A stretch of 64,000 bases of DNA from Chamaelirium japonicum (Eukaryota > Streptophyta > Magnoliopsida > Liliales > Melanthiaceae). Numbering within the stretch: position 1 is the stretch's first letter; every line of letters begins with the position of its first letter. The DNA is taken from positions 90,246,697 through 90,310,696 of the forward strand of contig OX393551.1 of assembly GCA_947650365.1 (NCBI GenBank), read 5' to 3'. Shown one piece after another: positions 27,729-40,147 of the stretch. The notes beneath the pieces were generated by a model, which saw only the letters and a program-made list of their open reading frames with translations, did not search any database and was not told where the DNA came from. The position numbers were made by a program, and so were the translations under genes.

Positions 27729-28088
27729 ACGAATGAAATAGAATAGATCGTACGAATGAATTAGAATGGATCGTGCGAATAAATTAGAATGGATCATATG
27801 AATGAATTAGAATGGATCGTGCGAATGAATTAAAATATAGATCGTACGAATGAATTAGAATGGATCGTATGAATGAACTAGAATGGATCGTGCGAATGAA
27901 TTAGAATGGATCGTACGAATGAAATAGAATTGATCGTACGAATGAAATAGAATTGATCGTACGAATGGATCGTACGAATGAATTAGAATGGATCGTACGA
28001 ATGAATTAGAATGGATCGTATGAATGAATTAGAATAGATCGTACGAATGAATTAGAATGGATCGTACGAATGAAATAGAATGGATTCG
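27729..28088 (+). repeat. Satellite block, F orientation
   Basis: Contains AAATATAGATCGTACG near 27831, GAACTAGAATGG near 27875 and two AAATAGAATTGATCG units; all recur at 52855-52975 (and GAACTAG at 55965). Ends in the 28-bp junction near 28083. Confidence 0.91.
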
Positions 28089-28710
28089 CATGAATGTATC
28101 CATTCTAATTCATTCGTACGATCCATTCTAATTCATTCGCACAATCTATTCTAATTCATTTGAACGATCCATTCTAAGTCATTCGAACGATCCATTCTAA
28201 TTCATTCGTACGATCCATTCTAATTCATTCGCACGATCCATTCTATTTCATTCGTACGGTTCATTCTAATTCAATCCATTCTAATTCATTCATACGATCC
28301 ATTCTAATTCATTCGCACGATCCATTGAATTAGAATGGATACATTCGTGCGAATGAATTAGAATGGATCGTGTGAATGAATTAGAATGGATACATTCGTG
28401 CGAATCCATTCTAATTCATTCATACGATCCATTCTAATTCATTCGCACGATCCATTCTAATTCATTCATACGATCCATTCTATTTCATTCGTATGATCCA
28501 TTCTAATTCATTCGTACGGTATGATTCATTCTAATTCATTCGTACGATTCATTCTAATTCAATCCATTCTAATTCATTCGTACGATCCATTCTAATTCAT
28601 TCGTACGATCCATTCTAATTCCTTCGTACGATCCATTCTAATTCATTCGCACGATCCATTCTATTTCATTCGTACGATCCATTCTAATTCATTCGTACGA
28701 TCCATTCTAA
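28089..28710 (-). repeat. R block with one F insertion
   Basis: F insertion 28328-28397 is an expanded complement form of the compound junction, two units longer than its relatives. GTACGGTATGATTC with short units is near 28500-28570. The return to F is centred on TTCTAATTAGAA at 28705-28716. Confidence 0.91.
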
Positions 28711-29295
28711 TTAGAATAGATTGTCCGAATGAATTAGAATGGATCGTACGAATGAAATAGAATTGATCGTATGAATGAATTAGAATGGATCGTACGAATG
28801 AATTAGAATGGATCGTACGAATGAATTAGAATGGATTGAATTAGAATGAATCGTACGAATGAATTAGAATGAATCATACCGTACGAATGAATTAGAATGG
28901 ATCATACGAATGAAATAGAATGGATCGTATGAATGAATTAGAATGGATCGTGCGAATGAATTAGAATGGATCGTATGAATGAATTAGAATGGATCGTGCG
29001 AATGAATTAGAATGGATCGTACGAATGAAATAGAATGGATTCGTACGAATGAATTAGAATGGATCGTAGAAGGAATTAGAATGGATCGTACGAATGAATT
29101 AGAATGGATCGTACGAATGAATTAGAATGGATTGAATTAGAATGAATCGTACGAATGAATTAGAATGAATAATACCGTACGAATGAATTAGAATGGATCA
29201 TACGAATGAAATAGAATGGATCGTATGAATGAATTAGAATGGATCGTGCGAATGAATTAGAATGGATCGTACGAATGAATTAGAATGGATTCGCA
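28711..29295 (+). repeat. F block with string A start twice
   Basis: Short unit plus CATACCGTACG near 28825-28880 and again (AATACCGTACG) near 29120-29180. From about 28985 the sequence matches 33051 onward at offset 4066. Confidence 0.91.
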
Positions 29296-30110
29296 CGAAT
29301 GTATCCATTCTAATTCATTCGTACGATCCATTCTAATTCATTCGCACGATCCATTCTAATTCATTCGCACGAATGTATCCATTCTAATTCATTTGTTTGA
29401 GTGAATGCGAATGGATCGTGCGAATGAATTAGAATGGAATGAATTAGAATGGATTGAATTAGAATGGATCGTACGAATAAATTAGAATGGATCGTATGAA
29501 TGAATTAGAATGGATCGTACGAATGAGTAAGAGTGGATCGTGCGAATGAATTAGAATGGATTGTACGAATGAATTAGAATGGATCGTACGAATGAATTAG
29601 AATGGATCGTACGAAGGAATTAGAATGGATCGTACGAATGAATTAGAATGGATCGTGCGAATAAATTAGAATGGATCATATGAATGAATTAGAATGGATC
29701 GTGCGAATGAATTAGAATATGGATCGTACGAAGGAATTAGAATGAATCGTACGAACGAATTAGAATGGATCGTGCGAATGAATTAGAATGGATCGTACGA
29801 ATGAAATAGAATGGATTCGCAGGAATGGATCGTATGAATGAATTAGAATGGATACATTCGTGCAAAAGAATTAGAATGGATTGTATGAATGAATTAGAAT
29901 GGATCGTTTGAGTGAATGCGAATGGATCATGTGAATGAATTAGAATGGAATGAATTAGAATGGATTGAATTAGAATGAATCGTACAAATGAATTAGAATG
30001 GATCGTACAAATGAATTAGAATGGATTGTACGAATGAATTAGAATAGATTGTGCGAATGAATTAGAATGGATCGTACGAATGAATTAGAATGGATCGTAC
30101 GAATGAATTA
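28985..30110. repeat. Duplicated segment, copy 1
   Basis: Matches 33051-34176 at a constant offset of 4066 (checked at 29435 and 30045), with the R block 29296-29393 inside both copies. One 15-bp short unit differs near 33188. Confidence 0.86.
29296..29393 (-). repeat. Short R block
   Basis: Four R units between a 28-bp junction (near 29288) and the CATTTGTTTGAGTGAATGCG edge near 29391; same layout at 33361-33459. Confidence 0.91.
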
Positions 30111-30283
30111 GAATGGATCGTGCGAATGAATTAGAATGGATCGTACGAATGAAATAGAATGGATTCGCACGAATGAATTAGAATGGATCGTACGAATGAA
30201 TTAGAATGAATACATTCGTGCGAATGAATTAGAATGGAACGTACGAATGAATTAGAATGGATCATAGAATGAATTAGAATGGA
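29394..30283 (+). repeat. Satellite block, F orientation
   Basis: Contains TTTGAGTGAATGCG at 29396 and 29907, GGAATGAATTAGAATGG 18-bp units near 29436 and 29950, and AATATGGATCG near 29715. Matches 33460-34176 at offset 4066. Ends on the palindrome GAATGGATCCATTC at 30277-30290, not seen elsewhere. Confidence 0.92.
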
Positions 30284-31132
30284 TCCATTCTAATTCATTC
30301 GCACGATCCATTCTAATTCATTCGTACAATCCAATCTAATTCATTCGTACTATCCATTTTAATTCCTTCGTACGATCCATTCTAATTCCTTCGTACGATC
30401 CATTCTAATTCATTCGTACGATCCATTCTAATTCATTCCTATGAATCATTAGAATGGATCGTACGAATGAATTAGAATGGATCGTATGAATGAATTAGAA
30501 TGGATACATTCGTGCGAATACATTCTATTTCATTCGTACGATCCATTCTAATTCATTCGCACGATCCATTCTTACTCATTCGTACAATCCATTCTAATTC
30601 ATTTGCACGAAGGTATCCATTCTAATTCATTCGTACTATCCATTCTAATTCATTCGTACGATCCATTCTATTTCATTCGTACGATCCATTCTATTTCATT
30701 CGTACGATCCATTCTAATTCATTCTTACAATCCATTCTAATTCATTCGTACGATCCATTCTAATTCATTCGCACAATCTATTCTAATTCATTCGAACGAT
30801 CCATTCTAAGTCATTCGTACGATCCATTCTAATTCATTCGTACGATCCATTCTAATTAATTCGTACGATCCATTCTAATTAATTCGCACGATCCATTCTA
30901 TTTCATTCGTACGATCCATTCTAATTCATTCGCACGATCCATTCTAATTCATTCATACGATCCATTCGAATTCATTCGCACGATCCATTCTAATTCATTC
31001 GTACGATCCATTCTAATTCATTCGTACGATCCATTCTAATTCATTCGCACAATCTATACGTTCCATTCTAATTCATTCGTAAGGTCCATTCTAATTCATT
31101 CGCACAATCTATTCTAATTGAATAGATTCTAA
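30284..31132 (-). repeat. R block with a 74-bp F insertion
   Basis: F 30441-30514 lies between ATGAATCATTAGAATGG and a degraded 28-bp junction (GCGAATACATTC near 30513). Reversed string A fragment at about 30565-30650. The end, 31111-31133, scrambles several 6- to 8-bp flips (AATTGAATAG, ATTCTAATTAGAATGG). Confidence 0.89.
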
Positions 31133-31425
31133 TTAGAATGGATCATACGAATGAATTAGAATGGATCGTACGAAGGAATTAGAATGGATCATACGAATGA
31201 AATAGAATGGATCGTATGAATGAATTAGAATGGATCGTGCGAATGAATTAGAATGATCCATTCTAATTCATTCGCACGAATGTATCCATTCTAATTCATT
31301 CGTATGAATGAATTAGAATGGATCATACGAATGAATTAGAATGGATACATTCGTGCGAATGACTTAGAATGGATCGTGCGAATGAATTAGAATGGATCGT
31401 ACGAATGAATTAGAATGGATACATT
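31133..31425. repeat. Mosaic of short alternating blocks
   Basis: F 31133-31256, R 31257-31303, F 31304-31425. Edges are GAATGATCCATTC near 31252, CATTCGTATGAATG near 31298, and the complement form of the 28-bp junction near 31417. Confidence 0.88.
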
Positions 31426-32326
31426 CGTGCGAATCCATTCTATTTCATTCGTACGATCCATTCTAATTCATTCGCACGATCCATTCAAATTCATTCATAC
31501 GATCCATTCTAATTCATTCGTACGATCCATTCTAATTCATTCGTACGATCCATTCTAATTCATTCGCTCAATCGATTCTAATTCATTCGTACGAATGTAT
31601 CCACTCTAATTCATTCATACGATCCATCCTAATTCATTTGTACGAATGTATCCACTCTAATTCATTCATACGATCCATTCTAATTCATTCGCACGAATGT
31701 ATACATTCTAATTCATTCGTACGATCCATTCTATCCCATTCGTACAATCCATTCTATTTCATTCGTACGATCCATTCTAATTCATTCGCACGATCCATTC
31801 TAATTTATTCATACGATCTATTCTAATTCTTTCGCACGAATGTATCCATTCTAATTCATTCGTACGATCCATTCTAATTCATTCATACGATCCATTCTAA
31901 TTCATTCGTACGATCTATTCTATTTCATTCGTACAATCCATTCTTACTCAATCGTGTTATCCATTCTAATTCATTCGCATGATCCAATCTAATTCATTCG
32001 TACGATCGATTCTAATTCATTCATACGAATGTATCCATTCTAATTCATTCGTACGATCCATTCTATCTCGTTCGTACAATTCATTCTATTTCATTCGTAC
32101 GATCCATTCTAATTCATTCGCACGATCCATTCTACTCATTCGTACGATCCATTCTAATTCATTCGCACGAATGAATCCATTCTAATTCATTCGTATGATC
32201 CATTCTAATTCATTCGTACAATCCATTCTATTTCATTCGTACGATCCATTCTTACTTATTCGTACGATCCATTCGTATCCATTCTAATTCATTCGTACGA
32301 TCTATTCTAATTCATTCGTACGATCC
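31426..32326 (-). repeat. Satellite block, R orientation, inverted partner of 13.3 kb
   Basis: About 31585-31900 is complementary to 13330-13650. Further right, CTACTCATTCG and CACGAATGAATCC near 32133-32180 resemble 14310-14355. Ends at CGATCCTACGAATG near 32322, as at 55230. Confidence 0.91.
31585..31900 (-). repeat. Inverted duplicate, arm 2
   Basis: Complementary to 13330-13650 with coordinate sum 45235. Confidence 0.88.
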
Positions 32327-32982
32327 TACGAATGAATTAGAATAGATTGTGCGAATGAATTAGAATGGATCTGGATCGTGTATCCATTCTAATTCATTCG
32401 TACGACCCATTCTAATTCATTCGTACGATCCATTCTAATTCATTTGCACAATCGATTCTAATTCATTCGTACGATCCATTCTATCTCATTCGTTCAATCT
32501 ATTCTATTTCATTCGTACGATCCATTCTAATTCATTCGTACGATCTATTCTAATTCATTCGCACGATCCATTCTAATTCATTCGTACGATCCATTCGTAC
32601 GATCAATTCTATTTCATTCGTACGATCCATTCTAATTCATTCGCACGATCCATTCTAGTTCATTCATACGGTCCATTCTAATTCATTCGTACGATCTATA
32701 TTCTAATTCATTCGCACGATCCATTCTATCTCATTCGTACAATCCATTCTAATTCATTCGTACGATCCATTCTAATTCATTCGCATGATCCATTCTAATT
32801 CATTCGCACGATCCATTCTAATTCATTCGTACGATCCATTCTAATTCATTCATACGATCCATTCTAATTCATTCGTACGTTCCATTCTAATTCATGCGCA
32901 CAATCTATTCTAATTCAATCGCACAATCTATTCTAATTCATTCGTACGATCCAATCTAATTCATTCGTACGATCCATTCTAA
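32327..32982. repeat. 50-bp F segment then R block
   Basis: F 32327-32376 ends in GGATCTGGATCGTGTATCC near 32366, then R 32377-32982. The pairing of CCTACGAATG with this junction about 50 bp later recurs at 55230-55290. The R block ends in TTCTAATTAGAA at 32977-32988, as at 28705. Confidence 0.89.
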
Positions 32983-33360
32983 TTAGAATGGATACATTCG
33001 TACGATCGAATTAGAATGGATCGTACGAATGAATTAGAGTGGATCGTGCGAATGAATTAGAATGGATCGTACGAATGAAATAGAATGGATTCGTACGAAT
33101 GAATTAGAATGGATCGTACGAAGGAATTAGATTGGATCGTACGAATGAATTAGAATGGATCGTACGAATGAATTAGAATGGATTGAATTAGAATGGATTG
33201 AATTAGAATGAATCGTACGAATGAATTAGAATGAATCATACCGTACGAATGAATTAGAATGGATCATACGAATGAAATAGAATGGATCGTATGAATGAAT
33301 TAGAATGGATCGTGCGAATGAATTAGAATGGATCGTACGAATGAATTAGAATGGATTCGC
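32983..33360 (+). repeat. Satellite block, F orientation
   Basis: Begins with an odd GGATACATTCGTACGATCG near 32991-33008, then continues in register with 28985-29295 (offset 4066), with an added 15-bp short unit near 33188. Ends in the 28-bp junction near 33355. Confidence 0.91.
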
Positions 33361-34176
33361 ACGAATGTATCCATTCTAATTCATTCGTACGATCCATTCT
33401 AATTCATTCGCACGATCCATTCTAATTCATTCGCACGAATGTATCCATTCTAATTCATTCGTTTGAGTGAATGCGAATGGATCGTGCGAATGAATTAGAA
33501 TGGAATGAATTAGAATGGATTGAATTAGAATGGATCGTACGAATAAATTAGAATGGATCATATGAATGAATTAGAATGGATCGAACGAATGAGTAAGAAT
33601 GGATCGTGCGAATGAATTAGAATGGATTGTACGAATGAATTAGAATGGATCGTACGAATGAATTAGAATGGATCGTACGAAGGAATTAGAATGGATCGTA
33701 CGAATGAATTAGAATGGATCGTGCGAATAAATTAGAATGGATCGTATGAATGAATTAGAATGGATCGTGCGAATGAATTAGAATATGGATCGTACGAAGG
33801 AATTAGAATGAATCGAACGAATGAATTAGAATGGATCGTGCGAATGAATTAGAATGGATCGTACAAATGAAATAGAATGGATTCGCACGAATGAATCGTA
33901 TGAATGAATTAGAATGGATACATTCATGCAAAAGAATTAGAATGGATTGTATGAATGAATTAGAATGGATCGTTTGAGTGAATGCGAATGGATCGTGCGA
34001 ATCAATTAGAATGGAATGAATTAGAATGGATTGAATTAGAATGAATCGTACGAATGAATTAGAATGGATCGTACAAATGAATTAGAATGGATCGTACGAA
34101 TGAATTAGAATAGATTGTGCGAATGAATTAGAATGGATCGTACGAATGAATTAGAATGGATCGTATGAATGAATTA
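33051..34176. repeat. Duplicated segment, copy 2
   Basis: Direct partner of 28985-30110. Confidence 0.86.
33361..33459 (-). repeat. Short R block
   Basis: Counterpart of 29296-29393, same flanking junctions. Confidence 0.91.
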
Positions 34177-34906
34177 GAATGGATCGTACGAATGAATTAG
34201 AATGGATCGTACGAATGAATTAGAAAGGATACATTCGTATAAATGAATTAGAAAGGATCGCACGAATGAATTAGAGTGGATACGTTCGTGCAAAAGAATT
34301 AGAATGGATTGTATGAATGAATTAGAATGGATCATACGAATGAATTAGAATGGATCGTATGAATGAAATAGAATGGATTAGAATGAATTAGAATGGATCG
34401 TATGAATGAATTAGAATGGATCATACGAATGAAATAGAATGGATTCGCACGAATGTATCCATTCTAATTCAATGGATCGTGCGAATGAATTAGAATGGAT
34501 CGTACGAATGAATTAGAATGGCTCGTACGAAGGAATTAGAATGGATCGTTCGAATGAATTAGAATGGATCATACGAATGAATTAGCATGGATCGTACGAA
34601 TGAAATAGAGTTGATACATTCGTGTGAATAAATTAAAATGGATAATACGAATGAATTAGAATGGATTGTATGAATGAATTAGAATAGATCGTGCGAATGA
34701 ATTAGAGTTGATACATTCGTGTGAATGAATTAAAATGGATAATGCGAATGAATTAGAATGGATTGTATGCATGAATTAGAATGGATCGTATGAATGAAAT
34801 AGAATGGATCATACGAATGTATTGGAATGGATCGTACGAATGAATTAGAATGGATCATGCGAATGAATTAGAATGGGTCGTACGAATGAATCAGAATGGA
34901 TACACG
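33460..34906 (+). repeat. F block with one 21-bp reversal
   Basis: To about 34176 it follows 29394-30110. The compound junction is at 34431-34480 (R micro-segment 34450-34470) followed by GAATGGCTCG at 34517. GAGTTGATACATTCGTGTG-type units are near 34609 and 34705. Ends at GGATACACGATCCAGATCC near 34898. Confidence 0.91.
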
Positions 34907-35548
34907 ATCCAGATCCATTCTAATTCATTCGCACAATCTATTCTAATTCATTCGTAGGATCCATTCTAATTCATTACTACGATCCATTCTAATTCATTCG
35001 CACGATCCATTCTAATTCATTCGTACGATCCATTCTAATTCATTCGCACGATCCATTCTAATTCATTCATACGATCCATTCTAATTCATTCGCACGAATG
35101 TATCCATTCTAAATGAATTAGAATGGATCGTACGAATGAGTACGAATGGATCGTGCGAATGAATTAGAATAGATCATATGAATGAATTAGAATGGATCGT
35201 ATGAATGAATTAGAATGGATCGTGCGAATAAATTAGAATGGATCGTATGAATGAATTAGAATCGATCGTACGAATGAATTAGAATGGATCATGCGAATGA
35301 ATTAGAATGGATCGTGCGAATGAATTAGAATGGATCGTACGAATGAAATAGAATGGATTGTACGAATGAGATAGAATGGATCGTACGAATGACTTAGAAT
35401 GGATAATTCATGCGAATGAATTAGAATGGATCATACGAATGAATTAGAATGGATTCATTCGTGCGAATGAATTAGAATGGATTGTACGAATGAGTAAGAA
35501 TGGATCGTACGAATGAATAAGAATGGATTGAATTAGAATGAATCGTAC
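34608..35548. repeat. Duplicated segment, copy 2
   Basis: Direct partner of 22045-22985, including the short R block and both flips. Confidence 0.86.
34907..35111 (-). repeat. Short R block
   Basis: Counterpart of 22344-22549, with GTAGGATCC and ATTACTACG variants; returns to F at CCATTCTAAATGAATTAG near 35104. Confidence 0.91.
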
Positions 35549-36257
35549 GAATGAATTAGAATGGATCGTACGAATGAATTAGAATGGATCGTACGAATGA
35601 ATTAGAATGGATTGAATTAGAATGAATCGTACGAATGAATTAGAATGAATCATACCGTACGAATGAATTAGAATGGATCATACGAAGGAATTAGAATGGA
35701 TCCTGCGAATAAATTAGAATGGATCGTATGAATGAATTAGAATAGATCGTACGAATGAATTAGAATGGATCGTACGAATGAATTAGAATGGATACATTCG
35801 TGCGAATGAATTAGAATGGATCGTATGAATGAATTAGATTGGATCGTATGCATGAATTAGAATGGATCGTGCGAATGAATTAGAATGGATCGTACGAATG
35901 AATTAGAATGGATCGAACGAATGAATTAGAATGGATACATTCGTGCAAAAGAATTAGAATGGATTGTATGAATGAATTAGAATGGATCGTGCGAATGAAT
36001 TAGAATGGATCATACGAATGAATTAGAATGGATACATTCGTGCGAATGAATTAGAATGGATCGTATGAATGAATTAGATTGGACCGTATGCATGAATTAG
36101 AATGGATCGTGCGAATGAATTAGAATGGATCGTACGAATGAATTAGAATGGATCGAACGGATGAATTAGAATGGATCATACGAATGAGTAAGAATGGATC
36201 GTACGAATGAATTAGAATGGATCGTACGAATGAATTAGAATGGAACGTACGAATGAA
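35112..36257 (+). repeat. Satellite block, F orientation
   Basis: GGATAATTCATGCG at 35401 and string A start (CATACCGTACG near 35650). Two nearly equal runs near 35775-35920 and 36010-36155 (TTGGATCGTATGCATG or TTGGACCGTATGCATG, then GATCGAACG) are 235 bp apart. Ends on GAATTC at 36255-36260. Confidence 0.91.
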
Positions 36258-36415
36258 TTCGAATGTATCCATTCTAATTCATTCATACGATCCATTCTAT
36301 CTCATTCGTACTATCCATTCTAATTCATTCGTACGATCCATTCTAATTCATTCGTACGATCCATTCTATCCCATTCGTACAATCCATTCTAATTCAATCC
36401 ATTCTAATTCATTCG
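36217..36415 (+). repeat. Inverted duplicate across a flip, arm 1
   Basis: Complementary to 45193-45391; both arms contain the GAATTCGAATGTATCC flip (GAATTTGAATGTATCC in the other) and a 15-bp short unit. Confidence 0.83.
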
Positions 36416-37584
36416 TACGATCCATTCTAATTCATTCGTACGATCCATTCTAATTCATTCGTACGATTCATTCTAATTCCTTCGTACGATCCATATTCTA
36501 ATTCATTCGTACGATCCATTCTAATTCATTCGTACGATCCATTCTAAATCATTCGTACGATCCATTCTAATTCCTTCGTACGATCCATTCTAATTCATTC
36601 GTACGATCCATTCCAATTCATTCGTACGATCCATTCTAATTCCTTCGTACGATCCATTCTAATTCATTCGTACGATCCATTCTAATTCACTCGCACAATC
36701 CATTGAATTAGAATGGATACATTCGTGCGAATCCATTCTATTTCATTCGTACGATCCATTCTAATTCATTCGCACGATCCATTCTAATTCATTCATATGA
36801 TCCATTCTATTTCATTCATACGATCCATTCTAATTCATTCGTACGATCCATTCTAATTCATTCTAATTCATTCGTACGATCCATTCTAATTCATTCGTAC
36901 GATCCATTCTAATTCATTCGCACAATCTATTCTAATTCATTAGTACGATCCATTCTAATTCATTCGTACGATCCATTCTAATTCATTCGTACGATCCAAT
37001 CTAATTCATTCGTACGATCCATTCTAATTCATTCGCACGATCCATTCTAATTCATTCGCGCGATCCATTCTAATTCATTCATACGATCTATTCTAATTCC
37101 TTCGTACGATCCATTCTAATTCATTCGCACGATCCATTCTAATTCATGCATACGATCCATTCTAATTCATTCATACGATCCATTCTAATTCATTCGCACG
37201 ATCCATTCTATTTCATTCGTATGATCCATTCTATTTCATTCGCACAGTCTATTCTAATTCATTCAATAGATCCATTCTAATTCATTCGTACGAATGTATC
37301 AACTCTAATTCATTCGTACGATCGATTCTAATTCATTCGCACGATCCATTCTAATTCATTCGTACGATCCATTCTAATTCCTTCGTACGATCCATTTTAA
37401 TTCATTCGCACGATCCATTCTAATTCATTCATACGATCCATTCTAATTCATTCGTACGATCCATTCTAATTCCTTCGTACGATCCATTCTAATTCATTCG
37501 TACGATCCATTCTTACTCATTCGTACGATCCATTCTAATTCATTCATACAATCCATTCTAATTCTTTTGCACGAATGTATCCAT
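36258..37584 (-). repeat. R block with one 25-bp F insertion
   Basis: 36217-36415 is complementary to 45193-45391, flip included. The complement compound junction gives F 36704-36728. CAATAGATCC near 37263 is a rare variant. Ends at GTATCCATTAGAATG near 37576, as at 19717. Confidence 0.91.
36690..36748 (-). repeat. Compound flip junction, form b (representative)
   Basis: CGCACAATCCATTG, AATTAGAATGGATACATTCG, TGCGAATCCATTCTATTTC: the complement of form a, including its AAATAG marker unit. Other copies lie near 23945, 28315 (expanded), 48930, 53342, 56757 and 60254. Confidence 0.9.
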
Positions 37585-39116
37585 TAGAATGAATTAGAAT
37601 GGATCGTACGAATGAATTAGAATGGATCGTGCGAATGAATTAGAATGGATCATATGAATGAATTAGAATGGATCGTATGAATGAATTAGAATGGATCGTG
37701 CGAATAAATTAGAATGTATCGTATGAATGAATTAGAATAGTTTGTGCGAATGAATTAGAATGGATCATACGAATGAAATAGAATGGATCGTGCGAATGAA
37801 TTAGAATGGATCGTACGAATGAATTAGAATTGATCGTATGCATGAATTAGAATGGATCGTGCGAATGAATTAGAATGGATCGTACGAAGGAATTAGAATG
37901 GATCGTACGAAGGAATTAGAATGGATCGTATGAATGAATTAGAATGGATCGTGCGAATGAATTAGAATGGATCGTACGGATGAATTAGAATGGATCGTAC
38001 GAATGAATTAGAATGGATCGTACGAATGAATAAGAATGGATCATACTAATGAATTAGAATAGATTGTGCGAATGAATTAGAATGGATTGTACGAATGAAT
38101 TAGAATGGATCGTACGAATGAATTAGATTGGATCGTATTAATGAATTAGAATGGATCGTACGAATGAATTAGAAAGGATCATACGAAGGAATTAGAATGG
38201 ATCGTACGAATGAATTAGAATGGATCGTACGAATGAATTAGAATGGATCATATGAATGAATTAGAATGGATCGTATGAATGAATTTGAATGGATCGTACG
38301 AATGAATTAGAATGGGTCGTACGAATGAATTAAAACAGATTGTGCGAATGAATTAGAATGGATCGTGCGAATGAATTAGAATGGATCGTACGAATGAATT
38401 AGAATGGATCATGCTAATGAATGAATTAGAATGGATCGTGCGAATGAATTAGAATGGATCGTACGAATGAGTAAGAATGGATCGTGTGAATGAATTAGAA
38501 TGGATCGTACGAATGAAATAGAATGGATTGTACGAATGAGATAGAATCGATCGTACGAATGAATTAGAATGGATACATTCATGCGAATGAATTAGAATGG
38601 ATCATACGAATGAATTAGAATGTATTCATTCGTGCGAATGAATTTGAATGGATCGTACGAAGGAGTAAGAATGGATCGTACGAATGAATTAGAATAGATT
38701 GAGTTAGAATGAATCGTACGAATGAATTAGAATGGATCGTACGAATGAATTAGAATGGATCGTACGAATGAATTAGAATGGATTGAATTAGAATGAATCG
38801 TACGAATGAATTAGAATGAATCATACTGTACGAATGAATTATAATGGATCATACGAAGGAATTAGAATGGATCGTACGAATGAATTAGAATGGATCGTAC
38901 GAATGAATTAGAATGGATCGTACGAAGGAATTAGAATGGATCGTACGAAGGAATTAGAATGGATAGTACGAATGAATTAGAATGGATACCTTCGTGCAAA
39001 TGAATTAGAATGGATCGTACGAATGAGTAAGAATGGATCGTACGAATGATATAGAATGGATCGTATGAATGAATTAGAATGGATCGTATGAATGAATTAG
39101 AATGGATACATTCGTG
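37585..39116 (+). repeat. Satellite block, F orientation, with string A
   Basis: 38517-39062 matches 10200-10745 at offset 28317; the CATACTGTACG marker is near 38822 and ACCTTCGTGCAAATG at 38988. Near 38412 a 4-base-longer CTAATGAATGAATTAG unit occurs. Ends in the complement form of the 28-bp junction near 39109. Confidence 0.92.
38517..39062 (+). repeat. Duplicated segment with string A, copy 2
   Basis: Direct partner of 10200-10745. Confidence 0.87.
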
Positions 39117-40147
39117 CGAATCCATTCTATTTCATTCGTACGATCCATTCTAATTCATTCGCACGATCCATTCTAATTCAGTCATAAGATCCATTCTAAT
39201 TCCTTCGTACGATCCATTCTAATTCATTCGTACGATCCAATCTAATTCATTCATACGATCCATTCTAATTCATTCGTACGATCCATTCTAATTCATTCGT
39301 ACGATCCATTCTAATTCGTGCGAATGTATCCATTCTAATTCATTCGTACGATCCATTCTAATTCATTCGTACGAATGTATCCATTCTAATTCATTTGTAC
39401 GAATGTATCCACTCTAATTCATTCGTACGATCCATTCTAATTCATTCATACGATCCATTCTAATTCATTTATATGATCCAATCTAATTCATTCGCACGAT
39501 CCATTCGCATTCACTCAAACGATCCATTCTAATTCATTCATATGATCCATTCTAATTCATTCGCACGATCCATTCTAATTCATTCGCACGATCCATTCTA
39601 ATTCATTCATACGATCCATTCTATTTCATTCGTACGATCCATTCTAATTCATTCGTACGATCCATTCTAATTCATTCGTACGATCCATTCTAATTCATTC
39701 GCACAATCTATTCTAATTCATTCGTACGATCCATTCTAATTCATTCGCACGATCCATTCTAATTCATTCATACGATCCATTCTATTTCATTCGTACGATC
39801 CATTCTTACTCATTCGTACGATCCATTCTAATTCATTCGTACTATCCAATCTAATTCATTCATACGATCCATTCTAATCCATTCGTATCCATTCTAATTC
39901 TTTCGTACGATCCATTTTAATTCATTCGCACGATTCATTCTAATTCAATCCATTCTAATTCATTCGTACGATCCATTCTTACTCATTCGTACGATCCATT
40001 CTAATTCATTCGCACAATCCATTCTAATTCAATCCATTCTAATTCATTCGTACGATCCATTCTTACTCATTCGTACGATCCATTCTAATTCATTCGCACA
40101 ATCGATTCTAATTCATTTGCACGAAGGTATCCATTCTAATTCATTCG
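39117..40147 (-). repeat. R block with reversed string D and an 84-bp tandem copy
   Basis: String D at about 39250-39560 (AATTCGTGCGAATG, CATTTGTACGAATG, CATTTATATG, CACTCAAACG). An 84-bp run containing a 15-bp short unit and CTTACTC occurs twice in tandem at about 39935-40102. Returns to F at CATTCGTGCGAATG near 40142. Confidence 0.91.

Larger units (their letters stand above)
23470..28345. repeat. Long duplicated segment, copy 1
   Basis: The succession of blocks, junctions and private variants matches about 48477-53365. Checked anchors give offsets of 25008 (23757), 25127 (24265), 25026 (26195), 25002 (26777) and about 25005 (28256), so internal indels of about 100-120 bp exist. The left part (24184 to about 25110) has a third relative at 58745-59640. 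Confidence 0.88.
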
